DNA from: an uncultured Faecalibacterium sp. | GTDB lineage: Bacteria; Bacillota; Clostridia; Oscillospirales; Ruminococcaceae | Length of the DNA: 14,147 bases | NCBI GenBank assembly: GCA_934561555.1 | Contig: CAKTGQ010000038.1 | Span: forward strand, 1 to 14,147 | Direction of reading: 5' to 3' | In this document: positions 6,920-13,206 of the stretch, piece after piece | How the letters are laid out: every line of letters starts with the position of its first letter | How positions within the stretch are numbered: the stretch's first letter is position 1 | Program-made: the position numbers and the translations under genes | Notes under the pieces: generated by a model | Seen by the model: the letters and a program-made list of their open reading frames with translations, nothing else | What the model was told of the DNA's origin: nothing | Databases searched by the model: none

Positions 6920-8275
6920 TTAGTTGTTGGAAGCCAGAATGCTGTTGGCGGTGTCAAAGAAGGTCTGAGCAGCCTCAGCGGGAGTGGCCTGACCGTAGAA
7001 CACGCTGTAAGCGATGTCCTTGAACTGGGTATTGACCTCGGAGATGCCGGAGGGGTCCGGAGCGGGGGTGCTGCCGCAGTAATCGGCTGCATCGGAAACG
7101 AAGTCGAACATTTCGACCTGCTTCTCAGTCAGGGCACCGGCGCTGGTCAGGTGGTCACGGGCGTTGCTTGCAGAGGGAGTTCCGCGCTCGCCCAGCATGA
7201 TGTCGTTGGCCTCGTCGCTGTTCAGGAACCAGCTGATAAAGGCGGCAGCCTCGGCCTGCACCTTGGAGGTGGCAGAAACAGAGAAGAACATACCGGGCTT
7301 GTACCACAGAGCCTTCTCACCAGCCTTCTTCACCGGGGGAACCAGCAGCTCCAGCGTGTCGTTGCCGGCGTTGGCACCGATGGTGCCGAAGTTGTTCCAG
7401 GACTGGTGGAAAGCAGCGTCACCGGTGATGACGGGGGTTGCGTCGTTGCCCAGAGTAGCGATCTGCTCGTACTCATCGGGGTTGGGGGCTGCACCTGCGT
7501 CGATCAGGTCCTTCCACAGCTGGAAGTAATCGGTCAGGATCTGCACATCGTCAAAGCCAAGGCTCTTGTTGTCCTCTGCAAACAGGGAAACGCCGTACTC
7601 GCGTACCCAGTAGTTCAGCAGGTTCGTATCAATGAAGGCAGAGCCGCCGAAGCCGTACTTGCCGGTCTTTTCCTTCACGGTCTTGCAGATGGAAACAAAG
7701 TCGTCCCAGGTCCAGCCGTTCTTGGGAGCCTCCACACCGGCTTCTTCCAGCACGGCGGGGTTGTAGATGAAGGACACCAGAGAGGTGGACAGGGGGATGC
7801 CCACCATCTTGCCGTCGATGGTGCCGGCATCTGCCAGAGCGTCGTCCACGTTGGAGATGTCCAGCGTGCCGTCAGAGGCAAAGGAGGACAGGTCTGCCAG
7901 AGAGCCGTTCTTTGCGTAGGTGGAGATGTACATATAGTCCATCTGGACGATATCGGCCATGCCGCCGGTAGCGGTGTCGGTAGCCAGCTTCTCAAAGTAG
8001 CCGTCCCAGCCGGAGGGGGTGGTCTCGAAGTGGACGTGGGGGTTCAGCTCGGTGTACTTGTCCAGCACCTTCTGGGTCAGGTCGTGACGGGTCTGGCCGC
8101 CCCACCAGGTCATGCGGATGGTCACATCGCCGTCCGCAGCGGATGCTGCGGTGCTGCCGGATGCAGCAGCGGAAGAAGCAGCGGTGGAACTGGATGCGCC
8201 GCCGCAGGCAGCGAGAGCACCGGCCATGCCGGCAGCACCGGCGACTTTCAGAAAGCTTCTGCGAGAGATCTTCAT
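6920..8275 (-). CDS. Sugar-binding lipoprotein of an ABC transporter (CUT1)
   Basis: A 451-residue extracellular solute-binding protein (family 1). The N-terminus combines a twin-arginine motif (SRRSFLK, residues 4-10) with a lipobox, LAAC (21-24), so Cys24 should be lipidated. A serine/alanine linker (25-48) follows, then the ligand-binding domain starting at VTIRMTWWGG. The ATG at 8275 is chosen because GGAGG precedes it with good spacing and it gives a proper signal peptide; a TTG start at 8383 would add 36 residues in front of the signal peptide. It captures the oligosaccharide and delivers it to the two permeases encoded downstream. Aromatic residues (WW, W in SGWDGYFEK, YKPGMFF) are typical of sugar binding. 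Decorated xylo-oligosaccharide as the ligand is inferred only from the neighbouring GH115 and esterase genes. Confidence 0.93.
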   Translation of the reverse strand: MKISRRSFLKVAGAAGMAGALAACGGASSSTAASSAAASGSTAASAADGDVTIRMTWWGGQTRHDLTQKVLDKYTELNPHVHFETTPSGWDGYFEKLATDTATGGMADIVQMDYMYISTYAKNGSLADLSSFASDGTLDISNVDDALADAGTIDGKMVGIPLSTSLVSFIYNPAVLEEAGVEAPKNGWTWDDFVSICKTVKEKTGKYGFGGSAFIDTNLLNYWVREYGVSLFAEDNKSLGFDDVQILTDYFQLWKDLIDAGAAPNPDEYEQIATLGNDATPVITGDAAFHQSWNNFGTIGANAGNDTLELLVPPVKKAGEKALWYKPGMFFSVSATSKVQAEAAAFISWFLNSDEANDIMLGERGTPSASNARDHLTSAGALTEKQVEMFDFVSDAADYCGSTPAPDPSGISEVNTQFKDIAYSVFYGQATPAEAAQTFFDTANSILASNN

Positions 8276-8432
8276 AAGAATTTCCTCCATTTTTCCTTCG
8301 TGTTTTTGTAATGTGGAGCCGTCGCTCCCGGTCTGTGCACACCCTTTTTCTGACTTTATTGTATCGCTTTTTTTCAAAAACAAAATGGAAAATGCCGGTC
8401 TTTCTCTTGGAAAAAACCGACATTTGGGGTTT
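8276..8432 (-). promoter_or_regulatory. Leader and possible promoter of the binding-protein gene
   Basis: This AT-rich stretch lies upstream of the binding-protein gene. A TACAAT at 8363-8358 (minus strand) is a plausible -10 box, but no good -35 box stands 16-18 bases before it. A short inverted repeat, AAACC/GGTTT, lies at about 8416-8434. An internal promoter is therefore possible but weak. The gene may also be read from the regulator promoter at 10092-10064. Confidence 0.35.
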
Positions 8433-8567
8433 AACCTCTCCGTCAGCGCTTACGCGCTGCCACCTCTCCTGATAGGAGAGGCCTTGGCAGTCGGATACAG
8501 CTTGATGGATACGCCAGAGGCTGCCCTGTTAGGGGAGCTGGCGAGCCGTAGGCGAGACTGAGAGGTT
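8433..8567 (-). repeat. Interspersed hairpin repeat, copy 2 (inverted relative to copy 1)
   Basis: A 135-base element whose complement starts AACCTCTCAGTCTCGC and ends GACGGAGAGGTT, aligned end to end with copy 1 at 4926-5051. Its hairpins include CCTCTCC-TGATA-GGAGAGG and CAGCGC-GTAA-GCGCTG (as read on the minus strand, with TTAC on the other). Compared with copy 1 the stems are kept while their bases differ. It touches the stop codon of the response regulator: the A of that TGA is inside the element, suggesting the element lies exactly at the gene end. Confidence 0.8.
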
Positions 8568-10030
8568 CAATATTTACTTCTATATTCCGTCGGCGTTACC
8601 CCGCAGATCTTGCGGAATACCTTGGAAAAATACTGTCCGTCCAGCGGGTAGCCCACCAGCTCTGCCAGACGGCTGATCTTCATCTCTGGCTGAAATTCCA
8701 GCAGCCGCTGCGCCTGCGTAATGCGGGCGCGTTCCAGATAAGCCGAAAACCGCTCGCCGGTCATCTGCGAGAAGATGCGCCGCAGGTGGTCCTCGCTCAT
8801 GAACAGCCGCTGCTGCGCAATGGTCTGCATGCTGAACTCCGGGTCGGAGAGGTTTTCGTAAATGGCAAGAAAGATCTCGCGGCTGCGGGCATCCGGCTGC
8901 GGCAGGTTCCACGCGGCAGTCAGGGCATCCGCCCACGCCGCCAGCGATTCCTCCGGCGGGGTCTTGCCCTCAAACAGCAGCTTCCAGGCCAGCTCGCACA
9001 GCTGCGTCCGCTGCCGGGGACGGTAGTTTTTGGCTTCCATCCGCGCAAAAGCGAGGGACAGTTCCCGCAGCAGCTCCTCGTAGCTGCCCGCCTGCCGCAG
9101 GGCGCGGATATCAAAAATTTCGTTCACCGTTTCCGGCAAAGCGGCGTTCTGGCTGGGGCGCAACAGAGCAGTCTCGTTTTCGTCCGGGTTCAACTGCAAA
9201 AGCTCCTGCACCTGCTGGAACAGGGTGGAAAGTTCTGCCAGTGTGCCGGTGCGGCTGGCAGCCGAGAGCATATTCACTGTCTCGAACCGCTTGAACTCCT
9301 TTTTCAGCACCTGCACGGCGCTTTCAAGGCTGGGTTCTGCGGCGGCGTCTGCAAGCACCAGCACATCCCGGTCGATGCCGGTGGTCATCAGCAGGGTGCT
9401 GTCCGGCAGAAGATCCCCCAGCATATTGCCCACCACATACCGCTCCAGCGAGTCGAACCCGCACTTGAGCCGGAAGTCCAGCAGCAAAACGCTGCGCCCC
9501 TCGCCGCCCAGTTCGTCCAGCAGCTGCCGGGTGCTGCTGCCCTGCGGCAGCGCACGCCCCTGCAACAGGTCGCGGAACAGCTGCTCCCGTGCGTAGGGCT
9601 TCAGCAGCCGGGCTTCCGCTTCCACTTTTTCGGAGCGGGCGTTCTGGGCGCGGGTTTCTTCCAGCTCCGCAATCGCCTTATTCAGCACCGGGATGATCTT
9701 GCCCTCATCGCAGGGCTTCAGGATATAGTGCCGCACGCCCAGCTCCATGGCCTGACTGGTAAACTCGTAATCGCCGTAGCCGGACAGCACCACAAAGGTC
9801 ATGTCCGGGTACTGCTCCTTTGCCTTGCGGATCATCTCAATGCCGTTCATCACCGGCATCTTGATATCCACGATGGCAAGGTCGGGCTTGTCTTTTGCAA
9901 TTTTTTCCAGACCCTCCGCGCCGTTCCGGGCTGTGCCGACCACCTTCATCCCATAGGTATCCCACGGGATGAACTGCGCCATGCCCTCGCGCTCGATCTC
10001 CTCATCGTCCACGATCAACAGCGTATGCAA
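8567..10030 (-). CDS. YesN-type response regulator with AraC DNA-binding domain
   Basis: A 487-residue two-component regulator. The receiver domain (1-120) has the acidic pair Asp8/Asp9, phosphoacceptor Asp55 in IVDIKMP, Ser83 in VLSGYGDYEF and Lys105 in LKP. A central region of about 250 residues is of the usual YesN linker type. The C-terminal 100 residues form two AraC helix-turn-helix units (MSEDHLRRIFSQMTGERFSAYL and the second ending SKVFRKICGVTPTEYRSKY). The start is TTG at 10030-10028, supported by AAGGAGGG (10044-10037) six bases upstream; no ATG lies nearby. It should be phosphorylated by the kinase encoded at 1109-2881 and activate this locus and perhaps the divergent esterase gene. 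It is the first gene of the minus-strand cluster. Confidence 0.93.
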   Translation of the reverse strand: MHTLLIVDDEEIEREGMAQFIPWDTYGMKVVGTARNGAEGLEKIAKDKPDLAIVDIKMPVMNGIEMIRKAKEQYPDMTFVVLSGYGDYEFTSQAMELGVRHYILKPCDEGKIIPVLNKAIAELEETRAQNARSEKVEAEARLLKPYAREQLFRDLLQGRALPQGSSTRQLLDELGGEGRSVLLLDFRLKCGFDSLERYVVGNMLGDLLPDSTLLMTTGIDRDVLVLADAAAEPSLESAVQVLKKEFKRFETVNMLSAASRTGTLAELSTLFQQVQELLQLNPDENETALLRPSQNAALPETVNEIFDIRALRQAGSYEELLRELSLAFARMEAKNYRPRQRTQLCELAWKLLFEGKTPPEESLAAWADALTAAWNLPQPDARSREIFLAIYENLSDPEFSMQTIAQQRLFMSEDHLRRIFSQMTGERFSAYLERARITQAQRLLEFQPEMKISRLAELVGYPLDGQYFSKVFRKICGVTPTEYRSKY

Positions 10031-10063
10031 ACGGATCCCTCCTTCTCATTCTCCTTTACACCT

Positions 10064-10092
10064 AGAATAATATACCTTATTTTAATTTTCAA
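10064..10092 (-). promoter_or_regulatory. Promoter of the response regulator gene
   Basis: On the minus strand TTGAAA (10092-10087) and TATTCT (10069-10064) are separated by exactly 17 bases, a good sigma-A-type promoter. Transcription would start near 10057, giving a leader of about 27 bases that contains the AAGGAGGG ribosome binding site. Confidence 0.65.
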
Positions 10093-10163
10093 GTCTCGGC
10101 CTCAAATTGTCGCCCTGCTTCAAGAAGAATGCCGGATTTGTACAGGCGAAAACTACAAAAATG

Positions 10164-10339
10164 TGCTATTCTATGGTCACAGGAACTCCGCATCGTGCAA
10201 CTTCAGCCCGACACATCTGCCACAGAGGCCGGGCCGGAGTGCGGAACCTTCCTCCCAAGACTTTTTGCTTGGTTTTCTCCTTCATCATCATTTTACAGCA
10301 CAAAAGCAGCCGTTCGTGAATGTCGGCTGCTTTTGTGCT
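10164..10339 (+). ncRNA. Candidate structured RNA or attenuated leader before the esterase
   Basis: An extended -10 box, TGC-TATTCT (10164-10172), would start transcription near 10179. From 10181 the RNA can fold into a three-tier stem: AGGAA/TTCCT (10181-10185 with 10249-10253), TCCGCA/TGCGGA (10187-10192 with 10240-10245), GCCCG/CGGGC (10206-10210 with 10230-10234) and TCTG/CAGA (10216-10219 with 10223-10226). The transcript would end at the 15-base hairpin 10297-10339 with its TTTT run, giving about 155 nt. No reading frame accounts for this region. It could be a free small RNA or a conditional leader for the esterase gene. The promoter lacks a clear -35 box, and I cannot match the fold to a known RNA family. 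Confidence 0.35.
10297..10339. terminator. Terminator-like hairpin in the divergent intergenic region
   Basis: AGCACAAAAGCAGCC (10297-10311) pairs perfectly with GGCTGCTTTTGTGCT (10325-10339) across a 13-base loop. The GC stem flanked by AAAA and TTTT runs gives a bidirectional terminator shape. The last base of the second arm is the first base of the TATACT -10 box of the esterase promoter, so stem formation and promoter use are physically linked. Confidence 0.7.
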
Positions 10340-10344
10340 ATACT
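10336..10344 (+). promoter_or_regulatory. Extended -10 promoter of the esterase gene
   Basis: TGC-TATACT (TATACT at 10339-10344) is a good extended -10 element; the -35 position holds only a poor match (GTGAAT). Start of transcription near 10351 leaves a leader of about 20 bases containing AGGAGG (10357-10362), eight bases before the ATG. Confidence 0.55.
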
Positions 10345-10370
10345 GGATAAAAATACAGGAGGTACGTTTT

Positions 10371-11111
10371 ATGGCATTGTGGATCAACGATGGGCTACAC
10401 GAAGCAGCGCAGGGCATCCGTTCGTTTTTACTGGTGGGGCAGTCCAACATGGCAGGGCGGGGCGATCTGACCCCGGAGAATGCCATCACCGCCCCGGACT
10501 GCTTTATGCTGCGCATGGGCCGCTGGCAGCCCATGAGTGAGCCCATCAACGTGGACCGCGCGGTGGCAGAGGGTGCAGTTCCCCGCAGCGGCGCAAACCT
10601 TGCCGCCAGTTTTGCGGCGCAGTTGCAAAAAGAAACTGGGGCAAAGATCGGCCTTATCCCCTGCGCTGACGGCGGCACCCGCATCAGCCAGTGGCAGCCG
10701 GGCGAGGTGCTGTTTGACCACGCCGTTTTTCAGGCAAAGCTGGCTGCGCGGACTTCTGCGCTGACGGCGATTCTCTGGCATCAGGGCGAGAGCGACTGCC
10801 TTGCCCCGGAGCAGCTGGAAGCCTACCCGGAGCAGTTCCTGCGCACGATGCAAGCCTTCCGGGAAGAACTGGGTGATTTGCCCATCGTGGTGGGGGAACT
10901 GGGCTACCCGGAAAACGGTTTCCATGGCACCCCGGCGGAACTGTTGAAAGAATTCAACCGCCGCCTGCCCGAACTGGCCGCGCAGCTGCCGAACTGTGCT
11001 GTAGTATCTGCGGCTGGCTTGACCGCACGTCCGGATGGGCTGCATTTTACGACTGAAAGCCTGCGCACACTGGGCCTGCGGTATCTGGATTCTTATAAGA
11101 GTCTGGAATAA
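10371..11111 (+). CDS. SASA/CE6-like carbohydrate acetylesterase, cytoplasmic
   Basis: A 246-residue SGNH-type esterase of the SASA family (formerly DUF303), related to sialate O-acetylesterases and CE6 acetylxylan esterases. The nucleophile is Ser25 in LLVGQSNMAGRG. A second conserved block is ILWHQGESD (134-142). The catalytic Asp/His pair is Asp222 and His225 in DGLHFT near the C-terminus. It would remove acetyl groups from a sugar. The ATG at 10371 follows AGGAGG with good spacing; a longer reading from 10320 would begin inside the upstream hairpin. There is no signal peptide, so it should act on imported oligosaccharides, matching the cytoplasmic GH115 enzyme. It is divergent from the regulator gene and probably belongs to the same regulon. 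Acetylated xylan fragments are the likely but unproven substrate. Confidence 0.87.
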   Translation: MALWINDGLHEAAQGIRSFLLVGQSNMAGRGDLTPENAITAPDCFMLRMGRWQPMSEPINVDRAVAEGAVPRSGANLAASFAAQLQKETGAKIGLIPCADGGTRISQWQPGEVLFDHAVFQAKLAARTSALTAILWHQGESDCLAPEQLEAYPEQFLRTMQAFREELGDLPIVVGELGYPENGFHGTPAELLKEFNRRLPELAAQLPNCAVVSAAGLTARPDGLHFTTESLRTLGLRYLDSYKSLE

Positions 11112-11171
11112 ATGCCGGATTTCTTCAGGAAAGCAGTCGCTTTTCTGCAACCGCTTTTGGGCTTTCTATGC

Positions 11172-11177
11172 TACAAT
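11172..11177 (+). promoter_or_regulatory. Extended -10 box of the DUF624 gene
   Basis: TACAAT (11172-11177) with TGC immediately in front (11169-11171) is an extended -10 element, about 25 bases before the ATG at 11202. No convincing -35 box is seen. It suggests the membrane-protein gene has its own promoter and is not only read through from the esterase gene. Confidence 0.5.
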
Positions 11178-11201
11178 AGAGCCATAGAGAGGTGAACGAA
11201 A

Positions 11202-11972
11202 ATGCTGTTTGGACGGGAATATATGCCGGAAGGCGCGGGTGTTGACCCGGATGCGCCCCGCAAAAAGGGTGCGGCGCGGCTTTGGGAGATCCTGAGCCGG
11301 GACTTTGACGGCATTTTCCTGTCCGGGGTACTGGCAATGTTGGCCTGTGCCCCGGCAGCAATTCTGGCAGGTGTTGCCCTCTGGCTGGGCAGCCTGCCCC
11401 TGTGCCTGCTGGCGGCAGCTGCCGCCGGGTGGCTGGTAGGCCCGGCGTTGACCTGCCTGTACGATACCATCCTGCGTGCCTTGCGGGATGAGCCGGGCTT
11501 CTGGTGGCACACCTACAAGCGGGTGTGGAAGCAGAGCTTTAAAAGCAGCCTTGTACCCGGCATAGTGTTCACCCTGCTGTGGGTGCTGGTGGCCTACGCC
11601 GCCTTTGTGCTGCCGCAGATGACAACGGTCCCGGCGGGCTTTGCGCTGGTGCTGGTGGTGGATATGGTGCTGCTGCTGACGTTGGGCAGCTATTACTGGA
11701 TGCAGAACGCCCTGTTCGATGCTCCGGTCAGCAAAAAGCTTTCCAACTGCGTGCGGATGCTGCTGGGGTTTCTGCCCCGCACCGCCCTTTCGGCGGTGTT
11801 CCAGCTGGGCTACTGGCTGCTGATGGCAGTTGTCATCCCGCGCTGTGCCTTTATCTTTCTGCTCACCGGGCTGTGGCTGCCCAACCTGCTGGCGACGCTG
11901 GCAGTGTATGCCCCCGTTGAAAAAAGCCTGCATCTGGAAGAACAGATCCGGGCCAAGCGGGAGAGCGATTGA
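11202..11972 (+). CDS. DUF624/YesL-like membrane protein
   Basis: A 256-residue integral membrane protein with about six hydrophobic helices (beginning near 38-62, 64-80, 117-136, 143-162, 181-200 and 203-225). The segment GPALTCLYDTILRALRDEP (80-98), followed by WWHTYKRVWKQSFKSSL, is the characteristic block of the DUF624 family. Its Bacillus subtilis member YesL is encoded next to yesM, yesN and the yesOPQ transporter. The function is unknown; members are usually found beside CUT1 sugar transporters, as here. The ATG at 11202 follows GAGAGG. The gene ends at 11972 and a terminator follows at 12017-12062, so it closes the plus-strand unit. The C-terminus (HLEEQIRAKRESD) is charged and probably cytoplasmic. 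Confidence 0.85.
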   Translation: MLFGREYMPEGAGVDPDAPRKKGAARLWEILSRDFDGIFLSGVLAMLACAPAAILAGVALWLGSLPLCLLAAAAAGWLVGPALTCLYDTILRALRDEPGFWWHTYKRVWKQSFKSSLVPGIVFTLLWVLVAYAAFVLPQMTTVPAGFALVLVVDMVLLLTLGSYYWMQNALFDAPVSKKLSNCVRMLLGFLPRTALSAVFQLGYWLLMAVVIPRCAFIFLLTGLWLPNLLATLAVYAPVEKSLHLEEQIRAKRESD

Positions 11973-12016
11973 GACATTTTCTACTCCTTCATCATAAAAC
12001 AGCATATCTCCATTCT

Positions 12017-12062
12017 GCAAAAAACGGCTGCCTTTCCTTCGCTTAGGGCGGCCGTTTTTTGC
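12017..12062. terminator. Bidirectional terminator after the DUF624 gene
   Basis: GCAAAAAACGGCTGCC (12017-12032) pairs with GGCGGCCGTTTTTTGC (12047-12062) over 16 positions with one U-G wobble; the loop is 14 bases. An A-run before and a T-run after the GC stem allow termination in both directions. It separates the DUF624 gene from the beta-galactosidase pseudogene. Confidence 0.88.
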
Positions 12063-12098
12063 ATAGAGCTCATTTGAAAATTTGAGGAGGTACCCGAT

Positions 12099-12971
12099 AT
12101 GCCTTTGCGCGAACCAATCACCCCGGCGCTTCTGGCCGACCCGGAAATTTTCCAGCAGAACCGGCTGCCCTTCCATGACTACTTTGCCGACCAGACAAGC
12201 CCCGAACTGCCGCTGACCGTCAGCCTGGACGGCGAGTGGAACTTCCGCTACGCGGAAAACCTGACTGCACCCTTTACGGACTGGGATACCCTGACCGTGC
12301 CGGGCTTTATCCAGATGCAGAGCCTGCAAAAGCCCGGCAAGCCCTACGGCGCACCCCATTACGTCAATACCCAGTACCCGTGAGACGGCCACGAAAAGCT
12401 GCACCCCGGTCAGATTCCGCAGGACTATAACCCCATTGGGGAGTACCAGCGCAGTTTCACCCTGCCGGAAAACTGGGCAAGCTGCTACCTGCGGCTGAAC
12501 GGTGCGGACAGCGCCGCCGCCATCTGGTGCAACGGCGTTTACATCGGCTACTCCGAGGAAACCTTTACCCCGGCGGAATTTGACATGACTGCCGCCGTCC
12601 ACCCCGGCGAAAATACCCTGACGGTGCAGGTGTACCGTTTCTCCTCCGGCAGCTGGCTGGAAGATCAGGATTTCTGGCGCATGAGCGGCTTATTCCGCTC
12701 GGTAGAACTGTTCACAAAGCCGGAGATTCACCTTGAGGATGTCTTTGTGAAGCAGGATTTCGCTCCGGACTTTTCCAGTGCCACTGTCACTTTTGATTGC
12801 AAAGTCAGCGGCGCGGGCCGGGTGTCGGTGGTGTTCAACGGGCAGCAGCAGTCTGCCGAGGTGGGCGAGCCTGCGGAGTACGACAGCGGCGTGGTGTTCG
12901 GCAAGGGCGAGGCTGACCCGGACGTGGAGGAGGACGTGCAGGACGTTTCCTTTACCTTTACGGTGGAGCAT
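12099..12971 (+). pseudogene. lacZ: GH2 beta-galactosidase, nonsense mutation and 3' truncation
   Basis: The N-terminal third of a LacZ-type family 2 beta-galactosidase. GAGGAGG precedes the ATG at 12099. Recognisable parts are SLDGEWNFRY, the NTQYP block, WCNGVYIGYSEETFTPAEFD and SGSWLEDQDFWRMSGLFR, which match the sugar-binding domain, and the start of the immunoglobulin-like domain. Codon 95 (12381-12383) is TGA where LacZ relatives I recall have Trp in a YPWDGHE block. The frame is otherwise intact on both sides, so this is one TGG-to-TGA change. Homology stops at FTFTVEH (about 12971), where E. coli LacZ continues VENPKLWSAEIPNLY. After that come 16 unrelated codons to a stop at 13022. 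Full proteins are about 1000 residues, so the catalytic domain is missing. Insertion of the adjacent recombinase-bearing DNA explains the truncation. Confidence 0.9.
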
Positions 12972-13057
12972 ATAAATAGCATATTTGTGGTATGCAGTTC
13001 AACGATGCTGCTGTTACATTAAAAAGTTGAATTTTTATGGTTTATGGAGAAATAAGG

Positions 13058-13080
13058 AATTGTGTCAAAATGACACAATT
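13058..13080. repeat. Palindrome near the element end (AATTGTGTCA-AAA-TGACACAATT)
   Basis: Two perfect 10-base arms with a three-base centre. Outside it, TTATGGTT (13035-13042) and AACCATAA (13100-13107) form a further exact inverted pair, so the whole 13035-13107 block is nearly symmetric. There is no T-run, so it is not a typical terminator. A protein-binding operator or recombinase site is more likely. Confidence 0.6.
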
Positions 13081-13177
13081 GCTCCGTTCACTTTCAAAGA
13101 ACCATAAGATGTGAATATTTTGCCTTTTATGGGAGTTCATATTTTTTACTGAATCTTGTGAAAAGCGTATAAAAAGC

Positions 13178-13206
13178 TTGCAATCATCTGTAAAATGTGG
13201 TATATA
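13178..13206 (+). promoter_or_regulatory. Promoter of the serine recombinase gene
   Basis: TTGCAA (13178-13183) and TATATA (13201-13206) are 17 bases apart. Transcription would start near 13213, about 60 bases before the ATG at 13276, which is preceded by GGGAGG (13262-13267). Confidence 0.55.

Noticed and set aside
10181..10339. 6S RNA, SRP RNA or tmRNA in the divergent intergenic region
   Set aside because: The nested fold lacks the long bubble-containing rod of 6S, the conserved SRP loop sequences and the tRNA-like ends of tmRNA.
12381..12383. TGA as a recoded Trp or selenocysteine codon
   Set aside because: TGA ends several genes here and Trp is read from TGG throughout. The gene is also truncated further on, so simple decay is the better explanation.
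1130..12602. Long open frames on the strand opposite the real genes (1130-2848, 2942-5068, 7151-8311, 8786-10540 on plus; 11166-12602 on minus)
   Set aside because: They mirror real genes with clear domains, have no family motifs and no ribosome binding site, and show the odd composition of antisense frames in GC-biased coding DNA.
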